Positions 1 to 10,267 of a stretch of 32,178 bases of DNA are shown here, in pieces. Position 1 is the stretch's first letter. The number at the start of each line of letters is the position of its first letter. The notes below the pieces were generated by a model that did no database searches, was not told where the DNA came from, and saw only the letters and a program-made list of their open reading frames with translations. The position numbers and the translations under genes were made by a program. The DNA comes from an uncultured Synechococcaceae cyanobacterium (GTDB lineage: Bacteria > Cyanobacteriota > Cyanobacteriia > PCC-6307 > Cyanobiaceae), in assembly GCA_903934375.1 (NCBI GenBank), contig CAIZNP010000276.1, positions 1 through 32,178 of the forward strand, written 5' to 3'.

Positions 1-653
1 CGGCTGAACACATAGATCCCCATCGATGCCAGATAGGGGCGTTTCAGAGCTTCCTGAGACGAGAGACCCATCCGCGATGTGTCGACCCACATCGTCTTGA
101 GCTCCTCCCCCTTCGGCTTCTCACGGAACTCCTGGATACGTCCGTGCTCGTTGGTGTGCATCAGGCCGAAACCCTCGGCCTGGGCGGCATCCACGGGCAG
201 AGCACCGATGCTCACATCGGCGCCTGTACTGATGTGGTGATCCACGAACAGGCTGTAATCCATCCGGTAGAGCTGGTCGCCGGAGAGGATCAGGTAGTGG
301 TCAACGTCCCACTCTTGGAAGAGCCACTGGTACTTGCGCACCGCATCAGCGGTGCCTTCAAACCAGCTGGGGCTTTCGGGGGTCTGCTGCGCAGCAAGCA
401 CCTCCACAAAGCCTTGACCAAAGCCCGCCGATAAGTTGTAGCTCTGGGTGAGGTGACGGTTCAGGGACGCGCTGTTGAACTGCGTCAACACGTACATCTT
501 ATTGATGCCCGAGTTGATGCAGTTGCTGATGGGAATATCGATCAGGCGGTACTTGCCAGCCAGGGGCACGGCGGGCTTGGCCCTGGTCTTGGTGAGTGGA
601 TAGAGGCGGGTGCCGGCACCTCCGCCGAGAATGATGGCTAGAACGCGCTTCAT
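1..653 (-). CDS. glgC: Glucose-1-phosphate adenylyltransferase (ADP-glucose pyrophosphorylase), C-terminus cut by window edge
   Basis: Reverse-strand translation from the ATG at 653: [50 protein letters not shown]..., the classic GlgC N-terminus. Open to the window start, so absent from the ORF track. Confidence 0.96.
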   Translation of the reverse strand, partial: MKRVLAIILGGGAGTRLYPLTKTRAKPAVPLAGKYRLIDIPISNCINSGINKMYVLTQFNSASLNRHLTQSYNLSAGFGQGFVEVLAAQQTPESPSWFEGTADAVRKYQWLFQEWDVDHYLILSGDQLYRMDYSLFVDHHISTGADVSIGALPVDAAQAEGFGLMHTNEHGRIQEFREKPKGEELKTMWVDTSRMGLSSQEALKRPYLASMGIYVFS

Positions 654-756
654 GCCTCTGCTTTCGTTGCCCTGGGCGCTGAAACGTTAAGCGATGGTGT
701 GCCGGCCAAGGGCCAAACTGACGTGGAACGGAGCAAACCCGCTGGGTCCCGTGGGA

Positions 757-2061
757 TCAGCCCTGGGGATCGTGGAGCTCGAACAGATCCTCGACCACCT
801 TCATGGCGATGTGGCGCTGCTGTCGGGGCTGGGGCGCGCGGAGGTTGGTCACCGGCGTGTGCAGGATCTTGTTGATGATGCCCTTGCTCAGGGCCTCCAC
901 CACCTTGCGCTCGCGGGCTGAGAGATCGGGCCCCATGCGGCTGAGGGCCTTCTGCAACTCTTGCTCCCGGATCTCCTCCAGCTGGACACGCAGACGGTTC
1001 ACCACAGGAACGGCCTCCAGTCCGTCCCACCACTCCAGAAACTGGCGACCCTCCTCCTGGAGCAGCCCCTCGGCATCCGCGGCGATCTCACGGCGAGCCT
1101 CCTGATTGCGAGCCACCACCTCCTGCAGGTCATCCACGTCGTAGGAGCCGACGCCGGCCACCCCGGCCACATCGGAGGCGATGTTGCGGGGCACACCGAT
1201 ATCGACCAGCAGCAGCGAGGAGCGGCGGTTGAGGCGCTCCAGCCGCCCTGCCGTGATGATCGGATCCTCAGCGGCGGTGCTGGTGAACACCAGCGAACAG
1301 GTGCTCAGGCAGTGGTCAAGGTCGCTCAGCGGGCGACACTGCACCGGCAGCCCAGGGAAATCCGCCGCCATCAGCTCAGCGCGCTCCACCGTGCGGTTGA
1401 GCAGCACGACGCCACGGGCGCCCTTGGCCTGCAGATGCTGCAGCAGCAGCCGCGACATGCGGCCGGCACCCACCACGGCGATCTGCTCCTCATCCAGAGG
1501 CACCAGGTCATCGACGCCTCGGGCCTGGCCCACTTTCAGCTGAGCCAGTTCAACGGCCGCTGAACTGATCGAAACGGCGCCGGTACCCAGATTGGTTTCG
1601 GTGCGCACCCGCTTGCCGGTACTCACCGCCTGGTTCAGCAGACGATTGAGGATCGGCCCGATCGAGCGATGCTCCTGACCGAGCCGGAACATTTTTTTGA
1701 CCTGGGAGAGGATCTGGCCCTCGCCCAGCACCAGCGAATCGAGGCCAGCTGCCACCCGCATCAGGTGGGCCACCGCCTCTTCATGGTGGTAGGTGAACAG
1801 GTGTGGGGTGAGATCACCCAGGGCCAGGCCCGAGTGCTCACTAAGAAAACTTCCCACCGCCGTGACACCCTGCTCCGGGTGTCGCAGCAGCGTGTAGATC
1901 TCCAGGCGATTGCAGGTGCTGAGGATTGATGCCTCAAGCACCTGCTCATCGGCGCGCAGACGCTGGAGTGATTCCTCCATGCTCTGCTCGGCAATGCTGA
2001 GCCGCTCCCGGATTTCCACCGGGGCCGTGCGGTGACTCAGGCCGACGACGGCGATGTGCAT
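757..2061 (-). CDS. hemA: Glutamyl-tRNA reductase
   Basis: 434 aa, MHIAVVGLSHRTAPVEIRERLSI..., STCNRLEIY, GEGQILSQVK, VVGAGRMSRLLLQHL. Confidence 0.97.
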   Translation of the reverse strand: MHIAVVGLSHRTAPVEIRERLSIAEQSMEESLQRLRADEQVLEASILSTCNRLEIYTLLRHPEQGVTAVGSFLSEHSGLALGDLTPHLFTYHHEEAVAHLMRVAAGLDSLVLGEGQILSQVKKMFRLGQEHRSIGPILNRLLNQAVSTGKRVRTETNLGTGAVSISSAAVELAQLKVGQARGVDDLVPLDEEQIAVVGAGRMSRLLLQHLQAKGARGVVLLNRTVERAELMAADFPGLPVQCRPLSDLDHCLSTCSLVFTSTAAEDPIITAGRLERLNRRSSLLLVDIGVPRNIASDVAGVAGVGSYDVDDLQEVVARNQEARREIAADAEGLLQEEGRQFLEWWDGLEAVPVVNRLRVQLEEIREQELQKALSRMGPDLSARERKVVEALSKGIINKILHTPVTNLRAPQPRQQRHIAMKVVEDLFELHDPQG

Positions 2062-2107
2062 GGAGGCGGATCCTGACGTGCGCTGGAAACGGAGGGAGAG
2101 AGACGCA

Positions 2108-2140
2108 GCAGCCGGAAACCCCCAAGGGGGATCCGGCTGC
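2108..2140 (-). terminator. Strong hairpin downstream of class II FBPase, terminator-like but without a clear T-tract
   Basis: GCAGCCGG AAA CCCCC AA GGGGG AT CCGGCTGC: interrupted inverted repeat in the hemA-glpX gap. Confidence 0.5.
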
Positions 2141-2155
2141 CGATGACGCCCCAGG

Positions 2156-3160
2156 TCAGCGCAGAGCGATGCTCTGAGCGCCGTCCTTGATGTGCACGGT
2201 GGTGGTGAAGCGAGCGGTGTTGTCGAGGGTGCTGATCACCAGTGAGCTGGTGCGGGTGCAGTCCTTTTCGAACTTGACGCCGTCGAACAGCAGACCATCG
2301 GTGATGCCGCTGCCGGCAAACATCACGTTCTCACCGCTGGCCAGCTCCTCGGCCTCGTAGACCTTGTCGGGATCGGTGATGCCCATCTCGGCCAGGCGTG
2401 CCAGGTTGCCTTCCTTGGTGAGGCCCTCCCATTCGGAGGTCTGAGCCACGGCCGGGTCGTACACCAGCTGACCCTGGAAGTGGGCGCCGAGGGCGCGCAG
2501 AGCGGCCGCGGAGATCACGCCTTCGGGAGCGGCGCCGATACCCATCAGGCAGTGGGTGCCGGTACCGGCAAAACCGCAGGCGATGGCGGCCTGCACATCA
2601 CCATCGGAGATGGGCTGCACGCGGGCGCCGGTGGCGCGGATTTCCTTGATCAGATCTTTGTGGCGGGCACGGTCCATCACCACAATCACCAGCTCATCGG
2701 CGGGCACACCGAGGGTCTGGCTGAGGATCGCGATGTTCTCGGTGGCGGACTTGCGGATGTCCACCTTGCCCTTGGCGGCCGGGGGCGCAGCCAGCTTCTT
2801 CATGTAGAAGTCGGGCGCGTTGAACAGACCGCCGCGATCGGAGGCGGCCAGCACGGCCATCGAACCGCGTTGGCTGTTGGCGCAGAGGTTGGTGCCCTCG
2901 CAGGGATCCACGGCGAAGTCCACGCCGGGGCCGGTGCCACTGCCGACCTCCTCGCCGATGTAGAGCATCGGTGCTTCATCGCGCTCGCCTTCACCGATCA
3001 CGATGCGGCCCTGCATCTGGATCTTGCCCATGCGTTCACGCATGGCTTCCACGGCAGCAGCATCAGCCTCGTTCTTGAGGCCCATGCCCGTGAGCTTGGC
3101 GGACGCGATGGCGGCCTGTTCAACGACCTCAAGAATTTCCTGAATGAGGGTGCGATCCAC
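2156..3160 (-). CDS. glpX: Class II fructose-1,6-bisphosphatase / sedoheptulose-1,7-bisphosphatase
   Basis: 334 aa, [44 protein letters not shown]..., [28 protein letters not shown]. Confidence 0.96.
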   Translation of the reverse strand: MDRTLIQEILEVVEQAAIASAKLTGMGLKNEADAAAVEAMRERMGKIQMQGRIVIGEGERDEAPMLYIGEEVGSGTGPGVDFAVDPCEGTNLCANSQRGSMAVLAASDRGGLFNAPDFYMKKLAAPPAAKGKVDIRKSATENIAILSQTLGVPADELVIVVMDRARHKDLIKEIRATGARVQPISDGDVQAAIACGFAGTGTHCLMGIGAAPEGVISAAALRALGAHFQGQLVYDPAVAQTSEWEGLTKEGNLARLAEMGITDPDKVYEAEELASGENVMFAGSGITDGLLFDGVKFEKDCTRTSSLVISTLDNTARFTTTVHIKDGAQSIALR

Positions 3161-3287
3161 GGCAGTCCGGCGAAGGGAAGGGTTGGGGGCGGGTGGAGCG
3201 GCGCCGGCGCTGCTGAAAATTCCAGCGGCTGCAGGGCCTCTCGGGCATTAAGCGCCGCTCACTGTATCAGCGCTCCCCGGCAGACCC

Positions 3288-3319
3288 TTGCAGGTGGCCC
3301 GCGGGCCGCTACCTACAAT
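3288..3319 (+). promoter_or_regulatory. Putative rpe promoter (TTGCAG...TACAAT) containing a 12-bp perfect palindrome
   Basis: TTGCAG at 3288-3293 and TACAAT at 3314-3319, with an over-long 20-nt spacer. Palindrome GGCCCGCGGGCC at 3296-3307. rpe ATG at 3349. Confidence 0.35.
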
Positions 3320-3348
3320 CCTCCCCACTTCCGCCCCGGTGGCACCTC

Positions 3349-4032
3349 ATGAGCACCAAGCCCCTGGTGATCTCCCCTTCGATCCTCTCGGCCGACTTCT
3401 CCCGCCTGGGCGAGGACGTCCGCGCTGTTGATCAGGCCGGTGCCGACTGGATCCACGTGGACGTGATGGACGGCCGCTTCGTTCCGAACATCACGATTGG
3501 ACCCCTGATCGTCGAGGCCCTGCGGCCGGTGACGGCCAAGCCGCTGGACGTCCACCTGATGATTGTGGAGCCGGAAAAGTACGTGCCCGACTTCGCCAAG
3601 GCCGGTGCGGACATCATTTCGGTTCAGGTTGAGGCCTGCCCGCACCTGCACCGCAACCTGGCGCAGATCAAGGACCTGGGCAAGAAGGCCGGTGCCGTTC
3701 TGAACCCCAGCACCCCGATCGACACCCTCGAGTACTGCCTCGAACTGTGCGACCTGGTGCTGATCATGAGCGTGAACCCTGGCTTCGGCGGCCAGAGCTT
3801 CATCGACAGCCAGGTGCAGAAGATCCGCGACCTGCGTCGCCTCTGCGATGAGAAGGGCCTGGATCCCTGGATCGAGGTGGACGGTGGCATCAAGGCGGAG
3901 AACGCCTGGAAGGTGATCGAGGCTGGCGCCAACGCGATCGTGAGCGGCTCGGGCGTGTTCAACCAGCCCAGCTACGCCGACGCCATCACCGGCATCCGCA
4001 ACAGCAAGCGCCCGGTGGCCGTGGCCGCCTGA
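3349..4032 (+). CDS. rpe: Ribulose-phosphate 3-epimerase
   Basis: 227 aa, [63 protein letters not shown]. Confidence 0.97.
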   Translation: MSTKPLVISPSILSADFSRLGEDVRAVDQAGADWIHVDVMDGRFVPNITIGPLIVEALRPVTAKPLDVHLMIVEPEKYVPDFAKAGADIISVQVEACPHLHRNLAQIKDLGKKAGAVLNPSTPIDTLEYCLELCDLVLIMSVNPGFGGQSFIDSQVQKIRDLRRLCDEKGLDPWIEVDGGIKAENAWKVIEAGANAIVSGSGVFNQPSYADAITGIRNSKRPVAVAA

Positions 4033-4075
4033 CGGCCCACGGGCTCAGGGGTCGCTCCACTCGCGCACCCATGAG

Positions 4076-4103
4076 AAGCCCCCGCTGTAGCGGGGGCTTT
4101 TTT
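4076..4103 (+). terminator. Rho-independent terminator downstream of rpe
   Basis: AAGCCCCCGC-TGTA-GCGGGGGCTT followed by TTTT: 10-bp perfect stem, 4-nt loop, T-tract. Confidence 0.93.
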
Positions 4104-4132
4104 GTTGCCCACACTGTGCCCGGCTGGTCAGC

Positions 4133-5053
4133 TCAGGCGTCGAAGAACCAGCCGTAGCTGTGCAGGCCGATGCCCAACAGGTTCACGCCGATGTAACAGA
4201 CGCAGATCACCACGAAGCCGGCCACGGCGACCAGAGCGGGGCGGCGACCCTGCCAGCCGCGGCTGAGACGGGTGTGCAGATAAGCGGCGTAGACGAGCCA
4301 GCAGATGAGAGCCCAGGTTTCCTTCGGATCCCAGCTCCACCAGCTTCCCCAGGCCTCGTTGGCCCAGACCGCGCCACTGACGATCCCGATCGACAGGAGC
4401 AGGAAGCCGACGGTGATCGTGCGGTAGCTGAGGCTGTCGAGCTGCTCACTGAGGGAGAGGCTGGCGCTAGAGAGCTGCACGCCGCCGACAGGCCCGCCCT
4501 CGATGGCCAGCTGGGCCTGCCGATAACCACCGCTGCCGATCGAGCTGCTGCGCAGCTCCAGGGTCTGGCCACGGTCGGTGAACAACACTGCCAGCGACAA
4601 CAACGAGCCCACCAGCAGGGCCGCATAGCTGACCATGATCACGCTCACGTGCATCACCAGCCAGCTGGAGCGGAGGGCCGGCACCAGTGGAGCAGCCTGC
4701 TGGAGTTGTCCAGGCAGGGCGAAGCTGGCGAAGGCCACACACCCCAGCCCCATCGGCGTGGCGGCGGCGGGCACCAGCGGCGAGGGGTAGCTGCGCTCCA
4801 CCAGCAGCTGTGTGAGCGTGCAGGCCCAGGCCAGGAAGCAGAGCGATTCGTAAAGGTTGCTGATCGGAAAGTGGCCGGACTGCCACCAACGCAGCACCAG
4901 CTGCGCCGTCAGGCTGAGGTTGGCGGCCGCCACCAGCAGGCGAACGACCCTGCTGCCCTGGGTGCCACCGCTGACGCTCCAGAAGGCCAGAGGCAGGGCC
5001 AGCAGCAGGAGAGCGAAGGCAGCCAGGCCGAGGGCAAGCACGGGATCGCTCAC
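4133..5053 (-). CDS. ccsA: Cytochrome c biogenesis protein CcsA/ResC type (heme handling)
   Basis: [25 protein letters not shown] (tryptophan-rich heme motif), multiple TM segments. Longest ORF reaches 5146 but overlaps the upstream gene; a GTG at 5053 ([13 protein letters not shown]) is the likely start. Confidence 0.9.
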   Translation of the reverse strand: MSDPVLALGLAAFALLLLALPLAFWSVSGGTQGSRVVRLLVAAANLSLTAQLVLRWWQSGHFPISNLYESLCFLAWACTLTQLLVERSYPSPLVPAAATPMGLGCVAFASFALPGQLQQAAPLVPALRSSWLVMHVSVIMVSYAALLVGSLLSLAVLFTDRGQTLELRSSSIGSGGYRQAQLAIEGGPVGGVQLSSASLSLSEQLDSLSYRTITVGFLLLSIGIVSGAVWANEAWGSWWSWDPKETWALICWLVYAAYLHTRLSRGWQGRRPALVAVAGFVVICVCYIGVNLLGIGLHSYGWFFDA

Positions 5054-5105
5054 TGGATCGGTGTTGAGGAAGATGTCGCCACAGTCTGCCGCGCGAGTCG
5101 GAAGC

Positions 5106-6323
5106 TCAGCGACTGGCCTGGCGCAACAGATACAAGCCGGCAGCAAGACCGATGCTGACCGGCAGCCAGGCGGCGAAGAGCGGCAAGAGGGTGCCCTTCA
5201 CGCCCAGGGAGCTGAAGATGAAGGACATCAGGTAGTAGCCGAAGATCAACAGCACACTGATGCCGAAGCCCTGGCTGCGGCTGGTGCGGGCATTCGGACG
5301 CACACCGAGGCTGCTGCCGATCAGGCCGAAGACCAGGCAGATGGCCGGAAAGGCGAACTTCTCCTGGATCCGCACACGCAAGCGGCGGGCTTCCTTGACA
5401 TCACCGGCCTCAGCCAGCAGACGCTCAGCACGTATGGCCTGGCCAACCGTCATCTCCTCGGCATTGCTGGGAAGCTTTGCCACATCACGCGGGGCTGACG
5501 TGAAAGGGTAGTAGTAGCGATCGAATTCCGCTGATGTGGTGCGACTGCCAGCAGCTTCAATATTGATTAGCCGGCCGTTACGAAACTCCCACACGCTGCG
5601 CTGATCATTCCAAACCGCTGATTTGGCAATCAGCATCTGCTGCTGTCCGGAACGAGAGAAATCAAGCAGGGTCACATCCTGCATGCCATCACGGGTCGAC
5701 TCCCTGGCATAAAACAGCTGGGCAAGGCCAGTCTCTGTTCGCAACTGATCGCCATCCTGAACCGAAACCGGCCCGAAACGTGAATACACGACATTCGATC
5801 CGTGTTCCGATGAAAGGGCTCGCCCCAAGGCTGTATCGAGCGTGTTGGATGCAACACGATTCGAGCTGGGCACGATCACGTCATTGAAAAAGAACGTAAG
5901 CGCCGTCATCACAATCGCGACCATCAAAGCCGGCATCACCATGCGGCGTGTGCTGACGCCGATGCTGCGCAGTGCCGTTAATTCGCTGGAGCCCGAGAGG
6001 CGGCTGTAGCCCAGCAGGGTGGCCATCAACGTGGCCATCGGGAAGCTCAGCACCAGGAAGCTCGGCAACCGCAGGCCCAGCACCTTCATGGCCACCAGAG
6101 GGGGCAGCCCCGCCTCGGCAACCTTGCGCACCAGCTCAAACACGACCCCCACAGACAGGGACACGACGGTGAAGGCGGCGACGCCGAACAGAAGCGGGCC
6201 GATCAACTCGGAGGTGAGCCATCGATCCATCAGTGGCAGGCGTTGCCAGAGCCGCTGAGGCAGCAGCAGCAGTCGCCGCAGCTGAAGGGGGATCGGGATG
6301 GCCGGGCTGGAGGGCGACGTCAC
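5106..6323 (-). CDS. LptF/LptG family (YjgP/YjgQ) LPS export permease
   Basis: 405 aa, [34 protein letters not shown]..., C-terminal TM block [22 protein letters not shown]. Confidence 0.9.
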   Translation of the reverse strand: MTSPSSPAIPIPLQLRRLLLLPQRLWQRLPLMDRWLTSELIGPLLFGVAAFTVVSLSVGVVFELVRKVAEAGLPPLVAMKVLGLRLPSFLVLSFPMATLMATLLGYSRLSGSSELTALRSIGVSTRRMVMPALMVAIVMTALTFFFNDVIVPSSNRVASNTLDTALGRALSSEHGSNVVYSRFGPVSVQDGDQLRTETGLAQLFYARESTRDGMQDVTLLDFSRSGQQQMLIAKSAVWNDQRSVWEFRNGRLINIEAAGSRTTSAEFDRYYYPFTSAPRDVAKLPSNAEEMTVGQAIRAERLLAEAGDVKEARRLRVRIQEKFAFPAICLVFGLIGSSLGVRPNARTSRSQGFGISVLLIFGYYLMSFIFSSLGVKGTLLPLFAAWLPVSIGLAAGLYLLRQASR

Positions 6324-7048
6324 AGGCGGAAATCCTCTCCGAGGTAGTGGCGACGCACCAGCGGATCCTGTGCCATCTCCCGGGACGGTCCGCTGGCCAG
6401 GATGCTGCCTTCCGTGAGGATGTAAGCCCGGTCTGTGATTGAAAGGGTTTCGCGCACGTTGTGATCGGTGATGAGCACACCCATGCCCCGCTCACGCAGG
6501 CCGAGGATCAGCTCGCGCAGATCAGCCACGGCCAGAGGATCGACACCGGCAAAAGGTTCGTCGAGCAACAGATAACGCGGGCCGGACTCCCCCACCGCCA
6601 GGGCACGGGCCACCTCACAGCGGCGACGTTCACCGCCGGAGAGCTGATAGCCAAGCCGATGGGCGAAGCCGCTGAGGTGAAACTCCTGGATCAGCAGGTC
6701 CGCCCGCTGCCGGCGCGTGCCAGCCGGCATGCCGCTCTCCTGGAGGGCGAGCAGAAGGTTGTCGCGCACGCTGAGGGTGCGGAACACGCTGGCCTCCTGG
6801 GGCAGGTAGCCGATGCCCAGTCGTGCCCGCTTCGGCATCGGCAGATCCGCCACCGCCTCTCCATCGAGGAGCACTGCCCCCTGATCCGGGCGCAGCAGGC
6901 CGGTAACGAGGTTGAACGTGGTGGTCTTGCCAGCGCCATTGGGACCGAGCAGCCCAACCACCTCACCGGGATTGAGGTTGAGGCTCACCTCCTTCACCAG
7001 CGGGCGGCCACCGATGGTGAGGGCGACCCGGTCGAGAACCAGACTCAT
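6320..7048 (-). CDS. lptB: LPS export ABC transporter ATP-binding protein
   Basis: 242 aa, Walker [12 protein letters not shown], signature [30 protein letters not shown]. 4-bp overlaps with both neighbours. Confidence 0.94.
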   Translation of the reverse strand: MSLVLDRVALTIGGRPLVKEVSLNLNPGEVVGLLGPNGAGKTTTFNLVTGLLRPDQGAVLLDGEAVADLPMPKRARLGIGYLPQEASVFRTLSVRDNLLLALQESGMPAGTRRQRADLLIQEFHLSGFAHRLGYQLSGGERRRCEVARALAVGESGPRYLLLDEPFAGVDPLAVADLRELILGLRERGMGVLITDHNVRETLSITDRAYILTEGSILASGPSREMAQDPLVRRHYLGEDFRL

Positions 7049-7728
7049 GGCCGCACCGACGGTGCGGCGGGAGTGGCCGACTCCATGCGCATCTGACTGA
7101 ACACTTGCTGACCCTGCGGGGGGATGGCAATCAGCCGCTCACTCTCCACCAAGTAGATGACCCGTTCCGCCCGCAGCAGGTTGCCACCCGTTTGGACGAT
7201 GTCCACATCGCCACTGAGAACAACGCGCCCCTCCTTGCTGAAATACTGGGCCTGACGCGCCGTTGCCACGACGCGCTGATCGGGGTAGACGATGCGCACA
7301 TTGCCGGTGGCTGTGACCACACCGGTGGACTGATCGGCCCGCTGCAGGTCCGACTCGATCGTCACCAGTCCGGTGCTGATTCGTGCAGCGGCCGGTGAAG
7401 AGGCCGCAGCAGCTGGGGTCGCGCCCTCCGCAGGCGTGACGACAGTCTGCGGAAGGGCCTGGTTGGGTGAGACCTGGTGGGGCGAGACCAGGTTGGGAGA
7501 GGCCTGGGGCACGCGCGTCTTCACAGGCACTGGCACCGGCTGCGCGCTGACTGCGGCGGCGTGCAGCATCAGCAGCAGGCTCAGGACCCTGCTCCTGGGA
7601 GCAGTCAGCCTGAAGCCACACTGACGGGGGGCTGTGCTGCGCTGTTCGGTGCTGCGCTGTGAAGTGTTGCGCTGGTGGCTGCTGCGCTGTGCGGCCAAAC
7701 CCGCTCCCTGATCCTGGCTGGCGCTCAT
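7045..7728 (-). CDS. LptA/OstA-like periplasmic LPS transport protein with low-complexity N-terminal region
   Basis: C-terminal OstA-like repeats ([75 protein letters not shown]), position directly upstream of lptB, internal signal-like stretch [18 protein letters not shown]. Start codon uncertain. Confidence 0.82.
   Translation of the reverse strand: MSASQDQGAGLAAQRSSHQRNTSQRSTEQRSTAPRQCGFRLTAPRSRVLSLLLMLHAAAVSAQPVPVPVKTRVPQASPNLVSPHQVSPNQALPQTVVTPAEGATPAAAASSPAAARISTGLVTIESDLQRADQSTGVVTATGNVRIVYPDQRVVATARQAQYFSKEGRVVLSGDVDIVQTGGNLLRAERVIYLVESERLIAIPPQGQQVFSQMRMESATPAAPSVRP
7456..7515. repeat. 15-bp degenerate tandem repeat, about 3.5 copies, in lptA-like gene
   Basis: GGCCTGGTTGGGTGA / GACCTGGTGGGGCGA / GACCAGGTTGGGAGA / GGCCTGGGGCACGCG; encodes ...[15 protein letters not shown]... 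on the minus strand. Confidence 0.8.
7635..7694. repeat. Second, unrelated 15-bp tandem repeat, 4 copies, at the 5' end of lptA-like ORF
   Basis: TGCTGCGCTGTTCGG / TGCTGCGCTGTGAAG / TGTTGCGCTGGTGGC / TGCTGCGCTGTGCGG; encodes [20 protein letters not shown] on the minus strand. Confidence 0.85.
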
Positions 7729-7811
7729 CGTATCGGTGCGGATCGGTAGAGCCCCAGCAGCCCGCTGCCAAAGCCGCAGGACCGACGACTGGGGAGAGCA
7801 GAGATAAGACC

Positions 7812-8201
7812 TCAGCTGGCGTTGGCCTGGATCAAAAGGGGCTGAGGCAGCGATTCGAGCGACGTGTCCTGCTGCAGAGCCTGAAGTCGGCAGGCCGAAC
7901 AGTCACGCAGAGCATCCAGATCGAGGCCGAGATGGCTGGGGCCATAGCTCCGCAGGCGTCCGAGGCCTTCTCCGAGCAGGACCGTGGCGCCGCGACGATT
8001 GCCGCGCTCCAGGTGCAGATGCGCGACCGCGATCTGGAGGATGCCCTGCAGAGCCCGGCGGCTGTAGCCCTGGGTTTCATGCCAGAGCTCCTCAAAGCCG
8101 TCGTGACAGGCGTACCACTCGCCTCGGTTGAACAGTGCCACCGAGGCGTTGAAGCGGGGATCCGCCATCAACGCCAGCTCTTCAGGATCAGCAGCCGCCA
8201 C
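7812..8201 (-). CDS. DUF309 family protein
   Basis: 129 aa, ALFNRGEWYACHDGFEELWHETQGYSRRALQGILQIAVAHLHLERGN, the DUF309 HxxxExxW signature. Confidence 0.88.
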   Translation of the reverse strand: MAAADPEELALMADPRFNASVALFNRGEWYACHDGFEELWHETQGYSRRALQGILQIAVAHLHLERGNRRGATVLLGEGLGRLRSYGPSHLGLDLDALRDCSACRLQALQQDTSLESLPQPLLIQANAS

Positions 8202-8218
8202 GTGAGCGTGCCGGAGAA

Positions 8219-10027
8219 TCAGCGACGTGCAGGCTTCTTGGCAGGAAGCTTGCGCAAGCGGATCGAATCCGGTGTGACCTCAAGCATCTCATCGGGACCG
8301 ATGTACTCAAGCGCGCGCTCGAGGGTCATCTGAATCGGAGCCTGCAGGGTATCGAGCACTTCAGCGCCAGCTGAGCGGATATTGGTCACCTGCTTGGCTT
8401 TGCAGACGTTGAGTTCAAGGTCGGGCGGACGGTTGTGCTCACCGACGATCATCCCCTTGTACACCTTGGTGCCAGGCGTGATGAAAAACTGGCCCCGATC
8501 TTCCGCACCCTTGAGCGCATAGAAGGTGGCCGTACCTTCCTCAAAGGCGATCAACACACCGTTGCGACGGTTGTCCATGTCGCCCTGCATCGGCCGGTAA
8601 TCGAGGAAGGAGTGGCTCATGATCCCCTCGCCGCGGGTGGCGCGGATGAACTCGCCCCGGAAGCCGATCAGACCGCGCGCCGGCACCACGAACTCCAGCT
8701 GGGTACGGCCGTCGTTGGTGTTCTCCATGTTCTGCATCTCGGCTTTGCGCACGCCGAGCTTCTCGATGCAGGAGCCAACCGATTCCTCAGGCACATCCAG
8801 CACCAGGGTTTCGTACGGCTCGGAGGGGGTGCCGTCGATGGTGCGGAAGATCACCTGCGGCTGGCTCACCTGGAACTCGTAGCCCTCGCGGCGCATCGTC
8901 TCGATGAGAATGCCCAGGTGCAGTTCACCGCGACCGCTGACAGCCCAGCGATCCGGTGAGTCGGTGTCCTCGACCCGAAGAGCCACATTGGTGAGCAATT
9001 CCTTGTTGAGGCGATCGCGCACCTGGCGGCTGGTGACGAACTTGCCCTCCTTGCCGGCGAAGGGCGAGTCGTTGATGACGAAGGTCATCTGCAGGGTGGG
9101 TTCGTCCACCTTGATCAGCGGCAACGCCGCCGGGTTATCGGGGCAGGCGATCGTCTCGCCGATGTTGACTTCGTCGAAACCGGCCACGGCAACGAGATCA
9201 CCGGCGCGGGCCTCTTCCACCTCGACCCGCTGCAGACCTTGGAAGCCCAGCAACTTGCTGATGCGTCCGCGCTTGACGCTGCCGTCATCGCGCAGCAGCG
9301 ACACGGGCTGGTTGGCGCGGATCGTGCCGTTGTGGATGCGGCCGATCATGATCCGGCCAAGGAAATCGCTGTAGTCGAGGGTCGTCACCTGCAGCTGCAG
9401 GGGCTTCTCGGGGTCACCCACCGGCGGCGGAACGTGGCGAAGGATGGCATCGAACAGCGGCTTCATGTTGTCGCTGTCGGTCTTCATGTCGGGCTTGGCG
9501 TAGCCGCCCATGCCGCTGCCGAACAGATAAGGGAAATCGCACTGGTCGTCGTCGGCACCCAGCTCGAGGAACAGATCGAGAACCTTGTCGACAGCCTGTT
9601 CGGGATCCACACGGGCGCGGTCGATCTTGTTGACGAACACGATCGGGCGCAGGCCTTTCTCGAGGGCCTTCTTGAGCACGAAGCGCGTTTGCGGCATCGG
9701 ACCCTCGTTGGCGTCCACGATCAGCAGACAGCCGTCCACCATGCCAAGCACCCGCTCCACTTCGCCGCCGAAGTCGGCGTGGCCAGGGGTGTCGACGATG
9801 TTGATGCGGATCCCCTCGTAATCAACCGCGGTGTTCTTGGAGAGGATGGTGATACCGCGCTCGCGCTCCAGATCGTTGGAGTCCAGCACGCAGGTGGGAA
9901 TGGCCTCGTTATCGCGGAAAATGCCAGATTGCGCGAGCAGAGCATCCACCAGTGTGGTCTTGCCGTGGTCAACGTGGGCAATAATCGCGATGTTGCGAAT
10001 CGGTGTTCCCGGATGCGCGGCGCTCAT
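8219..10027 (-). CDS. typA: Ribosome-associated translational GTPase TypA/BipA
   Basis: [60 protein letters not shown]. Start at ATG 10027 ([12 protein letters not shown]) preferred over the longest ORF start at 10093. Confidence 0.97.
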   Translation of the reverse strand: MSAAHPGTPIRNIAIIAHVDHGKTTLVDALLAQSGIFRDNEAIPTCVLDSNDLERERGITILSKNTAVDYEGIRINIVDTPGHADFGGEVERVLGMVDGCLLIVDANEGPMPQTRFVLKKALEKGLRPIVFVNKIDRARVDPEQAVDKVLDLFLELGADDDQCDFPYLFGSGMGGYAKPDMKTDSDNMKPLFDAILRHVPPPVGDPEKPLQLQVTTLDYSDFLGRIMIGRIHNGTIRANQPVSLLRDDGSVKRGRISKLLGFQGLQRVEVEEARAGDLVAVAGFDEVNIGETIACPDNPAALPLIKVDEPTLQMTFVINDSPFAGKEGKFVTSRQVRDRLNKELLTNVALRVEDTDSPDRWAVSGRGELHLGILIETMRREGYEFQVSQPQVIFRTIDGTPSEPYETLVLDVPEESVGSCIEKLGVRKAEMQNMENTNDGRTQLEFVVPARGLIGFRGEFIRATRGEGIMSHSFLDYRPMQGDMDNRRNGVLIAFEEGTATFYALKGAEDRGQFFITPGTKVYKGMIVGEHNRPPDLELNVCKAKQVTNIRSAGAEVLDTLQAPIQMTLERALEYIGPDEMLEVTPDSIRLRKLPAKKPARR

Positions 10028-10078
10028 GAAGAAGGAGTTCTGTGGTTCTCGTCGGTGCACGCCGCAGCGGGTGGGCTG

Positions 10079-10189
10079 ATGGCCGCAACGCACAGCTCTG
10101 AGCTGACGTTGGCGTGGGAGCAGTGGCTGTATTCCCTGGGCCGGAATCCATGGTGGAATTCGGGCGATCTGTCCTGCGTCGCCGGGTGA
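10079..10189 (+). CDS. Possible 36-aa tryptophan-rich small ORF
   Basis: MAATHSSELTLAWEQWLYSLGRNPWWNSGDLSCVAG from the ATG at 10079 in the typA/U32 gap. About 81% GC at third positions by hand count. RBS weak. Coincides with the C-terminal end of a long antisense ORF. Confidence 0.22.
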   Translation: MAATHSSELTLAWEQWLYSLGRNPWWNSGDLSCVAG

Positions 10190-10267
10190 GGCGTTGATGG
10201 ATCGGTCAGGGCAGACCGATGGTCCCTACGGTGCGTGCCGTGATGTTATCTCAGACCGGTCTCATTC

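Noticed and set aside
9011-9018. HIP1-like GCGATCGC octamers (for example here, and near 21704, 27829 and 28737)
   Set aside because: Only a handful noticed in 32 kb, not convincingly above what a GC-rich sequence gives; a full count with a background model would be needed.
9239-10189. 316-aa plus-strand ORF antisense to typA
   Set aside because: Shadow ORF of the typA reading frame; only its final 36 codons lie outside typA and are listed separately as a weak candidate.
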